Origin: Tannerellaceae bacterium
GTDB lineage: Bacteria; Bacteroidota; Bacteroidia; Bacteroidales; Tannerellaceae
Assembly: GCA_031280645.1 (NCBI GenBank)
Contig: JAITGL010000023.1
Coordinates: 1-46,827 of the forward strand
DNA: 46,827 nt
Reading direction: 5' to 3'
Shown here: positions 9,209 to 17,927 of the stretch, in pieces
How positions within the stretch are numbered: position 1 is the first letter of the stretch
Layout of the letters: each line of letters starts with the position of its first letter
The notes under the pieces: generated by a model
Seen by the model: only the letters and a program-made list of their open reading frames with translations
What the model was told of the DNA's origin: nothing
Databases searched by the model: none
Position numbers and translations under genes: made by a program

Positions 9209-10436
9209 TTACATACGCCTTTGTTGCTTGCGTTTTTTCTTCATTTGGCGGGTTAAGTTTTGTTCTTCGATTTCATCGCCTGCCAAAGCTTCGGGTGTAA
9301 ACAAATCGAAAATGCCGCCAATGCCTGAACCTTCGTCTTTTTCAAAAGATTTTTCAAACGGAACAAAAGTTTGTCCTTTGTCGGGCTTGTTGCCTGTGCC
9401 GTTAAACAAATCGTTGAAAACATTGGCTGAAAATTCCTTGCCCAATCGCGAGCCGTTGAACACGCATTTTTGTTCGTGGTCAATAAAGGTTGCACCGTAA
9501 ATCCGTCCCTGTTCGTTCTCGCGGAACAATACCGAAATATTCTGTTTAGCCAACGCGCCTTCAAAGTCGGCGCGGTTTTTTGAGGTAAGCATAGCCGCCG
9601 AAATAACTTTTTTACTGCGGTCTTTCAAGTGTTTGTTTTTGATAATTTCAGCCGATTGTTCCATTCGCTTTTCCAATGCTTCAATGCCAACGGATTTTCC
9701 AAATAATGAAGATTTGAACGGAGTACCTGTTTTTTTGCCTTTTTTGTTCAATGCCGAATAAATCAAGCCTTTGTATTCTTTGCCGTTTATTTCGCCTTTT
9801 ACTTCTTCTACTCCTATATTATATAAGGTAAGAAGCGCCTTGTATTCCTTCAAACTCAAAAAAATGGTAGTCTTTTGCTATCGGTCGGATTACGTTTGCG
9901 ATTTGGTGTTTGATGTCGCCGTCTTTTGGTTACACAGGTTTTAACGGTAAACCCGCCTGTCTTTTCTTTTCGGTAGCGGGGATTAGTCCGTACTGCTGTT
10001 CCAACTCGCGGCAAGCGTCCATCGAGCGGCGGCGTTCAAAGTTGCCGTCAATCTTTCGTCCGTTCTCATCGACACGCACCGAAACGATGTGAATATGTTT
10101 TCTTTCAATGTCCTCGTGCTTATAAACAATAAAAGGCTGTTCGCCGTAACCCATTTTTTGCATATAGGTTTGGGCGATTTCCGACAGTTGTTCGTCCGAA
10201 ACTTTGTCTTTCGGGTCGGGATTGATAGAGATGTGGATGACTGGCTTTTCTGTCCGTTTGTTTGCCAAAAGGTAGTTTTCAAAGGACATTAAACAGGTAG
10301 AAATATCAAAATTTCCATCTTTCGGCTCTATCATTTTATTCGTAAAAATAACCTGCGCGTGCTGTTCATCAACCTTGTTTTGGTTGTACGAAAGTGCGCC
10401 GTACAGGTTATTGCTTGAACTGATTTTTGCTACCAT
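9209..10436 (-). pseudogene. Relaxase (MobB-type mobilisation nuclease), interrupted
   Basis: The N-terminal half (from ATG at 10436: MVAKISSSNNLYGALSYNQNK) is a relaxase domain. It has PVIHISINPDPKDKVSD and the metal-binding histidine motif HKHIH-like ERKHIHIVSVRVDENGRKI. Relaxases nick oriT and pilot the strand into the recipient. After LPLKPV an in-frame TAA (9932-9930) interrupts the gene, and the same frame then continues with PKDGDIKHQIANVIRPIAKDYHF. A run of seven A on the + strand (9858-9864) then shifts frame into SLKEYKALLTLYNIGVEEV, and the C-terminal half stays open to 9209. Removing one base there joins YHF to LSLKEYK. Two separate lesions argue for real decay rather than a single sequencing slip. 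The order relaxase then traG, with mobA upstream, is that of Bacteroidetes mobilisation modules. Confidence 0.8.
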
Positions 10437-10459
10437 TTTATTCAATTACGAATTAAAAA

Positions 10460-10711
10460 TTACGAATTGGATTTGTTCAAATATTTGCGTTCAAATTCGG
10501 CGGTTAAGTCCTCGATTTTTTGCTGAAAAGCGGCTAATTCCTTGGTTGCCTGTTCCAATTTATAAAGGAAAGCCAACGCCTTTTTCTCGGTAAAAGTAGA
10601 TTTCAACGCCTTTGTAATTTGGTTATAATTGACACCTATTGCCCGAAATTGTGCGTGGAATGTTGTCAAACGCATATAATAGTCCATTGCCGCCTTGTCG
10701 ATTTTGACCAC
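10460..10711 (-). pseudogene. MobA-like relaxosome accessory protein, 5'-truncated
   Basis: The 83 remaining residues (VKIDKAAMDYYMRLTTFHAQ, then RAIGVNYNQITKALKS and a coiled C-terminus) match the C-terminal half of the small mobilisation protein found just upstream of Bacteroidetes relaxases. From memory the intact protein is about 140 residues, with a ribbon-helix-helix DNA-binding N-terminus; that part is absent. Recognisable sequence ends near 10,715, where codons KVV are preceded by unrelated sequence. This point is the likely right-hand limit of the element remnant. The only start is a GTG at 10711, so a functional product is unlikely. Confidence 0.75.
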
Positions 10712-10852
10712 TTTTAATTGCCATTCACTCGTTACTCACTCCGTTTTTGGAGGGTGTTTTTTAAGAGAACTCTAACGCTTTAAGTGATAAGACAAAGATA
10801 ACAACCAACCCCCCTCCCCACCCGCGCCAGCCCAAAACGCTACCATTATATA

Positions 10853-10860
10853 TATATTTG
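10853..10860 (+). promoter_or_regulatory. Candidate -7 element for the CPBP protease gene
   Basis: TATATTTG matches TAnnTTTG and lies 20 bases before the ATG. No TTTG is visible at the usual -33 spacing, so the call is weak. Confidence 0.4.
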
Positions 10861-10880
10861 CAAAAAACAATACATAACGG

Positions 10881-11750
10881 ATGAACCACGCAACACACGC
10901 CGCCCCCCGCCGCATCGCCTTCACAGCAGCCGCCATGACTGCCGGCCTCATCGCCTCCAGCGCACTTACCATCGGCCTCGCCTCCGTACTCCAGCCCGCC
11001 GCCGTCATACAGATAACCCAGGTTATCGCCCCCATCCTGACCTTCCTCCTGCCCGCCGCAGCCTGCGCCGCAAAGTACGAAGGCGGAATACTTAAAGGCC
11101 TGCGGCTCAACCAGCCCCCCGCCGCGCGAACCATACTCGCCGCAACCCTCGCCGTACTGCTCCTCCAGCCCGCAATAAGCCTCGCAGCCATGATTAACGA
11201 GCAGTTAACCCTCCCCCAATTCATGCAACCCATCGAAACATGGATGCGAACCATGGAAGACGCAGCCCAAGCCCACATCGAAGCCATGTTTAACCGCCGC
11301 GGACCGCTCGCCATCCTTTATAACCTCCTTGTAATGGGAATAATAGCCAGCCTTTGCGAAGAACTCTTCTTCCGCGGGGCCCTTATGAGCTCCCTCCAGT
11401 CAGAGCGCCGCACCCCGCACGCCGCAATATGGATAACAGCCGTAATATTCAGCGCCATACACCTGCAGTTCTACGGCTTTTTACCCCGGCTGCTACTCGG
11501 AGCCTTCTTCGGATACATCGTAGCCGCAACGCGAAGCCTATACCCCGCCATTGCAGCCCATTTTGCCAATAACGCCCTGATAGTAATCATTATGAGCATC
11601 CCCCAAGTAAAAGCCACATCGCTCGCAACCGGCGATATACCCGCCCGCGAAATATGGATATACATCCTCGCAACCGCCCTGACCATACCATTATTCATAC
11701 AATGCGTAAAAAAAGGACTTGCAGAGCCGGCAAAACCTAAAAAACATTAA
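10881..11750 (+). CDS. CPBP-family intramembrane glutamic endopeptidase
   Basis: This 289-residue, strongly hydrophobic protein carries the three conserved motifs of CPBP (CAAX protease/bacteriocin-processing) membrane proteases: CEELFFRG (E160, E161, R165), FSAIHLQF (H194) and HFANN (H227, N231). The glutamates and histidines form the membrane-embedded active site. Bacterial members process or protect against peptides or act on membrane-protein partners; the substrate here is unknown. It is the first intact gene after the element boundary. Its GC-rich codon use differs sharply from the AT-richer element to its left. Confidence 0.9.
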   Translation: MNHATHAAPRRIAFTAAAMTAGLIASSALTIGLASVLQPAAVIQITQVIAPILTFLLPAAACAAKYEGGILKGLRLNQPPAARTILAATLAVLLLQPAISLAAMINEQLTLPQFMQPIETWMRTMEDAAQAHIEAMFNRRGPLAILYNLLVMGIIASLCEELFFRGALMSSLQSERRTPHAAIWITAVIFSAIHLQFYGFLPRLLLGAFFGYIVAATRSLYPAIAAHFANNALIVIIMSIPQVKATSLATGDIPAREIWIYILATALTIPLFIQCVKKGLAEPAKPKKH

Positions 11751-11763
11751 AGAGGCCTGAAAT

Positions 11764-11793
11764 TTTGTATGTAAAGAAAAAAAACTATTTTTA
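11764..11793 (+). promoter_or_regulatory. Candidate promoter before the repeat-bearing ORF
   Basis: TTTG (11764-11767) and TATTTTTA (11786-11793, one mismatch to TAnnTTTG) are 18 bases apart, 40 bases before the ATG at 11833. It could drive the repeat transcript and the next gene. Confidence 0.35.
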
Positions 11794-11832
11794 CGCCCGG
11801 AAACGAACCGATAAAACAAAATAAACAATAAG

Positions 11833-12237
11833 ATGAAATATCACCCGGAATATCCCCAAAGCGCGCACGGTCGCAGCAACTCCACAGCGGAGCCATCAGG
11901 CCGCGGAAAGCAAGTATCGCGCGATATTCCGGAAACCCCCGATAAGATTTTGGAAACTCCCAACTCTCCTTTACACCATCCCATCGCTGCGTTGGAAACA
12001 TCCCGCGCAGCTTTGGGAACCTCCAACGCAGCTTTGGGAGCTCCCCACGCAGCTTTGGGAACCCCCAACGGAGCTTTGGGAACTCCCAACGGAGCTTTGG
12101 GAACTCCCAACGGAGCTTTGGGAACTCCCAACGCAGCTTTGGGAACTCCCAACGGAGCTTTGGGAACTCCCAAAATGGGATCGAAAGCTCTCGAATACAG
12201 AGAGTTCGTATTATATTTTAAATTGGAACAGAGATAA
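11833..12237 (+). CDS. Possible small ORF with seven-residue repeats (doubtful)
   Basis: The 134-codon frame has about 50 non-repetitive residues, then eight or so copies of a seven-residue unit of the type AALGTPN/GALGTPN, and a short tail. The repeats come from a 21-bp DNA array. Because 21 is divisible by three, both strands stay open through it, so openness is not evidence of coding. A promoter-like motif upstream and an ATG after AATAAG are the only positive signs. No family is recognised. It may be non-coding array DNA transcribed ahead of the next gene. Confidence 0.25.
   Translation: MKYHPEYPQSAHGRSNSTAEPSGRGKQVSRDIPETPDKILETPNSPLHHPIAALETSRAALGTSNAALGAPHAALGTPNGALGTPNGALGTPNGALGTPNAALGTPNGALGTPKMGSKALEYREFVLYFKLEQR
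11988..12175. repeat. 21-bp tandem array with palindromic core
   Basis: GCTTTGGGA recurs at 12010, 12031, 12052, 12073, 12094, 12115, 12136 and 12157, exactly 21 bases apart, with a degenerate unit before it. The core TTGGGAACTCCCAA is a dyad with perfect 6-base arms. It fills most of the gap between the CPBP gene and the next clear gene. Confidence 0.95.
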
Positions 12238-12273
12238 CTGACAAATTACAAACCAACAACGCGAATCAATGCA

Positions 12274-13074
12274 ATGAGTACTCGTAAAGATATCTTCCCG
12301 CGCAAAGACGCGCAATTCGTTCCATGGTCGGATAACTTTATTGAACAAGCCGAGCTGAATGCCGGCGCATGGAATATTCCCGTCGACTATGCTTCAGTAG
12401 GCGAACTGAGCGCCGGCGATCCCCAAAAACCAAGGGAAGCCGCGCCGGTTGAAACCGACAGAGCCGCCGCAATAGTGAAAACAGCCGAACAGCATATACG
12501 TAACGGCGGAACAATAGTGGTAGCCAACCTCAACGAACTGAAAGTTCTGCACGTAAATTTCAAAACGGCCTACGCACTCACCCTCGTACCCGTAACGTCT
12601 AACCCCGTAAACATTGCAGCCAAGAAAATATCGCAAAAGATATTCGTATCAGCCCTGCGCAAATTCATACAGGAATACATCGTGCACAACTCCCGCGTTA
12701 ACGACGACGACCTTATCCTCCTCGGAATCACCCCCTACAAGAAAACCCGCACCCCGGCGCAAAAAGCAAAATCATATCCCGTAACCAAAAAGGTGGTGAA
12801 CTCAGCCCCCGGCGTACTCTACTTTCACACCGTCGACTCCTCGGGAACCATTCCCGAAGGCACCCAGGGACAGTTATGCTTCTACTGCGTAGGGCAAAAC
12901 CAGCCCGCACACTTCGAGCAACTTAACCGCAGGGTATACAGCCAGCACAATTACGTAAGGCTCGAATTCCCGATGGAAGAGCTGGGCCTCACAATATATT
13001 ACTGCTTCTGCTGGGAAAATACCAAAGGCGAGCACGGAGATCACGGCCCGATCGAAAACCGGATAATAGGATAA
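12274..13074 (+). CDS. Bacteroidetes-specific protein of unknown function
   Basis: The 266-residue protein starts MSTRKDIFPRKDAQFVPWSDNF and ends with a beta-rich part containing VLYFHTVDSSGTIPEG and TIYYCFCWENTKGEHGDHGP. From memory this beginning (FPR...W...F) and end (CxRWENTRGExG-like) recur in a family of uncharacterised Bacteroidetes proteins; no enzymatic motif is visible. The C-terminal half looks like a fibronectin-III-like sandwich. No signal peptide is seen. The gene follows the 21-bp array and precedes the fucosidase gene by 46 bases, so the two may be cotranscribed. Confidence 0.7.
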   Translation: MSTRKDIFPRKDAQFVPWSDNFIEQAELNAGAWNIPVDYASVGELSAGDPQKPREAAPVETDRAAAIVKTAEQHIRNGGTIVVANLNELKVLHVNFKTAYALTLVPVTSNPVNIAAKKISQKIFVSALRKFIQEYIVHNSRVNDDDLILLGITPYKKTRTPAQKAKSYPVTKKVVNSAPGVLYFHTVDSSGTIPEGTQGQLCFYCVGQNQPAHFEQLNRRVYSQHNYVRLEFPMEELGLTIYYCFCWENTKGEHGDHGPIENRIIG

Positions 13075-13120
13075 AATGATATAACGTAAATTATAGGTTT
13101 AAAATAAAAAGCGTATACCA

Positions 13121-14509
13121 ATGGCCAGAACCTTAACGACCCTTTTTATTTCCCTCGTCCTTGGCGGATGGTTCGCCTCCGCCAGGGACTTGAGGGATTC
13201 CCAACAAGATTTCATAAATCAGCAATTCGGAATGTTTATACATTTCAATATTCCCACCTTTACGGACCACGATTGGCCGGATCCTGATGCGGATCCGGCT
13301 ATTTTTAACCCCAAGCGGCTCGATTGTAGCCAATGGGCAAAAGCCGCAAAAACCGCCGGCATGCAATACGGATGCCTCACAGCCAAACACCACAGCGGTT
13401 TCTGCATCTGGAATACCAAAACAACCCCTTACAGCGTAATGAGCGGCCCCCTAAAGCGCGACGTGGTACGGGAATTTGCCGACGCCTTCCGCCGCGAAGG
13501 CCTCCGCGTATCACTCTACTACTCCATACTCGATACCCACCACAAACTAAGGCCCGGATACATAAACCGCAGCCACACAGAGCTCGTTAAGGCCCAGCTC
13601 GCCGAGCTCCTCACCGGCTACGGACCCGTCGACGCCCTTATAATCGACGGATGGGACGCCCCATGGTCGAGAATCTCATACGAGGATATCCCTTTCGAGG
13701 AAATATACCGCCTCGTGAAAAGCCTCCAGCCACAATGCCTGGTAATGGACCTCAACGCGGCCAAATACCCGCCCGAAATACTGTTCTACACCGACATAAA
13801 ATCGTATGAACAGGGCGCCGGGCAGCATATATCGAAAGAATCGAACCAACTGCCGGCCCTCTCCTGCCTCCCGCTCCAGAAAAACTGGTTCTGGAAGCCA
13901 AGCTTCCCCACCGACACCCTCAAAAGCCCCCAACGCATGGTTAAAGACAACCTCGAACCCTTTAACCGCGCCTACTGCAACTTCATACTCAACGTAGCCC
14001 CAAACCGCGACGGCCTCATCGACCCCAACGCCGTGGAAGCCCTGGCCGAAATCGGGCGCCTCCGGACCGACCGCTCCACCCCCGCAACCCTCCCCCCGTA
14101 CGACGCGCCCGTCATATCGCGAAACCTGGCCAAACGACAGCCTGTAAACTCCAGCTGGAGCGACGACATGATGATAATGGACTTTGGCAACGACGATAAC
14201 TTCCGCACCGCATGGGAATCGAACCCCGAAGTAGCCGAGCCATGGTATGAAATAGACTTCCCCGCCTATCAAACCTTCAACGCCGTGAGCGTATACGACT
14301 CCCGCAACTGCATCCTGCGCTATTCCATCCTTTACGAGCGCAACGGCAAGTACCTCCCCGTCATATCCAACGCCTCCGGCGCCGGCAAGATGAAACTCCA
14401 CCGCTTCGAGGCCGTACGCGGCGGCAAGGTCAGGATCGTAATCCACGAATCTACCCGCCCGCCCGCCATCGCCGAGGTTGGGGTTTATAACGAGTGGAGA
14501 GAGGAATAA
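13121..14509 (+). CDS. GH29 alpha-L-fucosidase-like secreted protein
   Basis: A signal peptide (residues 1-21, ending FASARD) leads into a GH29 barrel. Family signs are FGMFIHFNIPTF, AKTAGMQYGCLTAKHHSGFCIWNTKTT, VSLYYS, and ALIIDGWDAPW near residue 174, which carries the expected nucleophile aspartate. FILNVAPNRDGLI is another GH29 block. The C-terminal 130 residues (WYEIDFPAYQTFNAVSVYD) look like a discoidin/CBM32-type domain. The enzyme would remove terminal alpha-L-fucose in the periplasm or at the surface. It points toward the GH26 end of the SusCD locus, so it may serve the same glycan but from its own promoter. Confidence 0.9.
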   Translation: MARTLTTLFISLVLGGWFASARDLRDSQQDFINQQFGMFIHFNIPTFTDHDWPDPDADPAIFNPKRLDCSQWAKAAKTAGMQYGCLTAKHHSGFCIWNTKTTPYSVMSGPLKRDVVREFADAFRREGLRVSLYYSILDTHHKLRPGYINRSHTELVKAQLAELLTGYGPVDALIIDGWDAPWSRISYEDIPFEEIYRLVKSLQPQCLVMDLNAAKYPPEILFYTDIKSYEQGAGQHISKESNQLPALSCLPLQKNWFWKPSFPTDTLKSPQRMVKDNLEPFNRAYCNFILNVAPNRDGLIDPNAVEALAEIGRLRTDRSTPATLPPYDAPVISRNLAKRQPVNSSWSDDMMIMDFGNDDNFRTAWESNPEVAEPWYEIDFPAYQTFNAVSVYDSRNCILRYSILYERNGKYLPVISNASGAGKMKLHRFEAVRGGKVRIVIHESTRPPAIAEVGVYNEWREE

Positions 14510-14708
14510 GCGGCATGCCGTACAGGCCGTGTTTCGTGCGGACGCGATGCCGGCCGGAAGCCGGGCATTAGCGGTTGCATCCTGTGACCGGCGCCGGTAA
14601 AGCCGCCAAATGCCGGTCGGTATGCCGCGCCAGGGCTGTTAATATAAAATTTGTGCGAAAGAAGAGCCGGAAAAACCGCTCTTAGCCGACGGTTTTCCCG
14701 GCTTTCGA

Positions 14709-14735
14709 CCCTCTTTTACGAAAGAGGGCTTTTTT
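14709..14735 (+). terminator. Rho-independent terminator downstream of the GH29 gene
   Basis: CCCTCTTT and AAAGAGGG form a perfect 8-bp stem with a TACG tetraloop, followed by C and six T. It overlaps the last codons of the convergent GH26 gene. The 200 bases between the GH29 stop and the stem hold no gene. Confidence 0.8.
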
Positions 14736-15885
14736 ATTTCCGGCGGAGCTTGTACGTATGCCCCGAAAAGTCTATCATGTCGAGCGTAACCGTCCGGGGA
14801 TGATGATAGATGGCCCTCACTTCCTCGTCGGAAGCAAACCTCCCGCCAATGAAGTATCCCCAGACCATGAACCACGACCACGATCGCTGCGCGTCGTACT
14901 GCGCGGGCCTCGGCAGCTGGCCCACTTCGCCCAGGGATATCAGCTTGTTGTTCCCAACGGCAAGAAGGTCGTCGTGGTGGGATTGCTTGTAGTCGCGGCG
15001 GTATACGTCGGCTGCAAGCACGTCTACATATTCCGTTCCGGGGAAGAAATCGGGGTAGGGGCCCGCTTCGTCGTTAAGCCGGTTGCGTGGAGCGTTGGTA
15101 TTCCAAACCCACAGGAGGTTATCGAGGCCATGATGCCCGACGAGGTAGTCGTACATCATTATCCACAGCTTTTTAAAACCGTTTTCGCCCGGCTTGTTAC
15201 ACCACCAGAACCATACGCCGTTCATTTCGTGGTAAGGGCGCCAGAGTACGGGTATCCGCTCGCTGTGCAGCTGCTTTAGACAGGGAACGATGGCGTCTAC
15301 CTGCCGCCTCCAGGCGTTATTAAGCGGAGTTCCGGAGGTTACGAGGCTGTTCCACTCCTCCTGCGAGGGCAGGCGGCCCACTCGCCAGATGGAACTGCCG
15401 TCGCACTCGTCGCCTTCGGAGGGGAAGCAGCAGTGCCACATGAGGGTAATGATTCGTCCTTCGGCATATTTCCGCTTTGCTTCGTTAATAAGATCCTGCC
15501 GGAGCTCTTGCTTGCTCCGGCGGTTAAATGCAAAGGAGTCGAAGGGTACCGTAAGGTTCATGGGGCCGCAATGCTGGAAGTTTGCGGCGCTGTCGCCCTC
15601 GGCCATGAAGCTGAGATCGCCTCCCCATACAACGGGATATTTGCCGGTTATGCTATGCACAAGGCTGTCGTAGCGCCCAAGGCTGCTGGTAAAGTTATGT
15701 TGCCCGGCAAGGGTGTATTCGCCTTTTATGGAGTAGAGGAACCTGAGCAAATCGCGGGCTTCGGGGGTGGCCTGGGGGTTTACGGGCCGATATCCGGAGG
15801 CGCCTCCTGCGGTTTGGGCCGATGCGGCCAGGGATGCGGCGCATAATATGGCCGCGAGGATAAGAATGGAATGGATTTTTCTCAT
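14734..15885 (-). CDS. GH26 beta-mannanase-like secreted enzyme
   Basis: Signal peptide at residues 1-23 (ending AASAQ). The catalytic domain shows the GH26 pattern: LAGQHNF near residue 60, VVWGGDLSFM, ITLMWHCCFP near 147, WRPYHEMNG with acid/base E220, WVWNTNAPR, and LISLGEVGQLP with nucleophile E320. GH26 enzymes mostly cut beta-1,4-mannans. At 383 residues it is a single-domain enzyme. It lies 15 bases after the beta-helix gene and is the last gene of the leftward sigma-FecR-SusC-SusD transcription unit, which suggests a mannan-containing glycan as substrate. Confidence 0.92.
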   Translation of the reverse strand: MRKIHSILILAAILCAASLAASAQTAGGASGYRPVNPQATPEARDLLRFLYSIKGEYTLAGQHNFTSSLGRYDSLVHSITGKYPVVWGGDLSFMAEGDSAANFQHCGPMNLTVPFDSFAFNRRSKQELRQDLINEAKRKYAEGRIITLMWHCCFPSEGDECDGSSIWRVGRLPSQEEWNSLVTSGTPLNNAWRRQVDAIVPCLKQLHSERIPVLWRPYHEMNGVWFWWCNKPGENGFKKLWIMMYDYLVGHHGLDNLLWVWNTNAPRNRLNDEAGPYPDFFPGTEYVDVLAADVYRRDYKQSHHDDLLAVGNNKLISLGEVGQLPRPAQYDAQRSWSWFMVWGYFIGGRFASDEEVRAIYHHPRTVTLDMIDFSGHTYKLRRK

Positions 15886-15900
15886 ATGATTTTGCTTATG

Positions 15901-17781
15901 TTATTTGTTTGAGATGTTTCCGTCGCCGTTAAACGCTACCCTGAGGCTTGCCGGCAGCGATGTAAACGGCCCCGGAACGGTTTCGGCTCCCTGGCGCAGG
16001 CTTCCTCCGTATGCTGATCGCAGCGCGGGCAGCGTTGGAACCTTCGCGGGGGCTTGCGTGAGCCGCCATACGATTGTAGCCGGCTCGGCGATAAATTCAA
16101 AGAATCCTTCGAGGGTTTGGCTGCTGGTTTCGATCTCAGCGGCTATGGTTGCCGCCCGTCGCGGAACGAGGGGCGATCCTGTATTGACGTAGAGGTTATG
16201 ACGCACGGCGTTATCGGCGGCGTCGAGCTTGATCGGGTGGCCGTTAATGAAGATATTGTTGGCTATTGTGTTGCGGGTGGCCGATAGCTGTCGCCCGTTG
16301 AGCCTCCGGTTGGTGTTGGTGATGGCCTGGAGGTATGGCGCGGTGGTATTGGCTACCAGATTGTGGGCAAAGATAACCTCGTCGCTGTCGTCGCCGAAGA
16401 GTCCGTGGCCGTCGATATCGCATATTATATTATTGTCGACCATATTGGGGTATTGCGAGGCTTCGATGAATACTCCGGCTTGCATTGCCTGGATATTATG
16501 GATAAGGTTGGCCGTTACGCGGGAGTACTGGTTGTCCCAGTCGAGCCATATCCCGTTTCCGCCCTGTATGTTGTACACATGGTTTCCTTTCACGATGGTT
16601 CGGCGCGTTCGGAGTAGCTTTATCCCGGCCACTTCCCAGTGATTTTCGGAGTCTTGCCATCCGCAATCGCGGATAATGTTGTTTACCACCAGGCCTTCAA
16701 CCACGTTATAGCATCTTATGCCTGCTGTTCCGCAGTTGTGGATAATATTATTCCGGGCGATAACCCTTCCGGGCTCGTCGGCGCGCTGCCGGTCGAGGCG
16801 TATGTTGGCCGGATTTTTGTCGGCGGGCTCATAAGCGTAGCGTCCGAACTCAAGGCCGGAGGCGTTAACCTGCCCGATTGTATTGTTTTCTATTATCCAG
16901 TGATGTCCGCCCATTATGGTTACGGCTCCGGTAGACGTGCGTAGGAATCCGTTGGCGCAGTGCTCAAAGGCGAGGCCTGCAAGGCGTACGTACCCATATC
17001 CGGTTCCCTGCGGCTTGAACAGATGGCTGAGGGCGGCCGCTTCAAAGAGGTCGGCGTTAGGATTACCGCTTCCGTAAGGATGTATGCAGAGGGTTTCGCC
17101 TCCTGGAGCGACCCAGAAGGAGCCCGGCAGCCTGATCAGGTCGCCCGGATGAGCGAGCTGCGTCATCCGCCGTCCGTTCTGGAATATCATGGCTCGCGGA
17201 AGGTTGTATGGAGGGAGGCCTTTGGCGAGGGAAGCCCAGGGCATAAGCTCATAATGGTAGGGTTCGATGTTAGGAAGGACGAAGGGGTTGTATCCGGGGT
17301 CGAACAGGGATGCGGGAACGGCGGTTAGCCATATTTTTCTCGACCATGTGTAGATCGACGGGTTATAATCTTCGGTCATAACGGGCTTTTGGGTCCATTG
17401 CGCGTTGAGTATCCTCGATCCTTTTACGGTTACCTGCTCTCCGGGCGCGGCTTCTATTGATATCATTTTATCTTCGGCCGTCCCCTGGTTCTTCAGCTCT
17501 ATCATCTCCCGGTAAACGCCTGCTCGTATTATGATTTGTTCGCCTGCCGCTACGGTTTGCGCGGCTTTGCCGATGGTAAGGAACGGCCGCTCGGCGGTTC
17601 CGGGATTATCGTCGGAAGCCTGGGGGTGTTTTTGGTCGACAACGTATGCTTTGGAGTAAACGGTTTTATCTTCCCATCCCTTATACGACTCCCAATCGAA
17701 GCTCCGGTCGATTTCCTGCCCGATAAGGGCTACCGGAGCCAGGGCGGCGAATAATGCAATAAGAATAATTTGCTTTTTCAT
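15901..17781 (-). CDS. Secreted right-handed parallel beta-helix protein, probable polysaccharide-active
   Basis: Signal peptide at residues 1-21 (ending LIGQE). Near residue 57 the DUF1565-type start DDNPGTAERPFLTIGKA appears, then IIIRAGVYRE, and then many helix rungs such as HWIIENNTIGQVNASGLEF, VIARNNIIHNCGTAGI and TIVKGNHVYNIQGGNGIWLD, typical of pectate-lyase-like/Beta_helix proteins. The length (626 residues) and layout would suit a polysaccharide lyase or a glycosidase of the GH141 or GH120 kind, but no catalytic residues can be assigned by eye. It sits between susD and the GH26 gene in the same transcription unit. Confidence 0.82.
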   Translation of the reverse strand: MKKQIILIALFAALAPVALIGQEIDRSFDWESYKGWEDKTVYSKAYVVDQKHPQASDDNPGTAERPFLTIGKAAQTVAAGEQIIIRAGVYREMIELKNQGTAEDKMISIEAAPGEQVTVKGSRILNAQWTQKPVMTEDYNPSIYTWSRKIWLTAVPASLFDPGYNPFVLPNIEPYHYELMPWASLAKGLPPYNLPRAMIFQNGRRMTQLAHPGDLIRLPGSFWVAPGGETLCIHPYGSGNPNADLFEAAALSHLFKPQGTGYGYVRLAGLAFEHCANGFLRTSTGAVTIMGGHHWIIENNTIGQVNASGLEFGRYAYEPADKNPANIRLDRQRADEPGRVIARNNIIHNCGTAGIRCYNVVEGLVVNNIIRDCGWQDSENHWEVAGIKLLRTRRTIVKGNHVYNIQGGNGIWLDWDNQYSRVTANLIHNIQAMQAGVFIEASQYPNMVDNNIICDIDGHGLFGDDSDEVIFAHNLVANTTAPYLQAITNTNRRLNGRQLSATRNTIANNIFINGHPIKLDAADNAVRHNLYVNTGSPLVPRRAATIAAEIETSSQTLEGFFEFIAEPATIVWRLTQAPAKVPTLPALRSAYGGSLRQGAETVPGPFTSLPASLRVAFNGDGNISNK

Positions 17782-17843
17782 GCGAATAATGTTTGCAGTT
17801 TATAATGTTTAAAGTACTTGTACAGGATATTCCTGCGGCGGGC

Positions 17844-17891
17844 CGGAAAACGCGGAGCTTCGGAGTGCGAGCTCAAAGCTCCGGTTTTCCG
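17844..17891 (-). promoter_or_regulatory. Long intercistronic hairpin between susD and the beta-helix gene
   Basis: CGGAAAAC and CGGAGCTT (split by one bulged G) pair with AAGCTCCG and GTTTTCCG to give a 16-bp stem. No T-tract follows on the minus strand. A hairpin here could protect the susCD mRNA or lower expression of the downstream enzymes. Confidence 0.55.
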
Positions 17892-17927
17892 TTATGCGCT
17901 TACGGTGTTGCAAGCCGGGCTTTTCGG

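Noticed and set aside
13676..14446. 256-codon frame on the minus strand inside the GH29 gene
   Set aside because: It is a shadow of a GC-rich coding region with clear GH29 motifs on the other strand.
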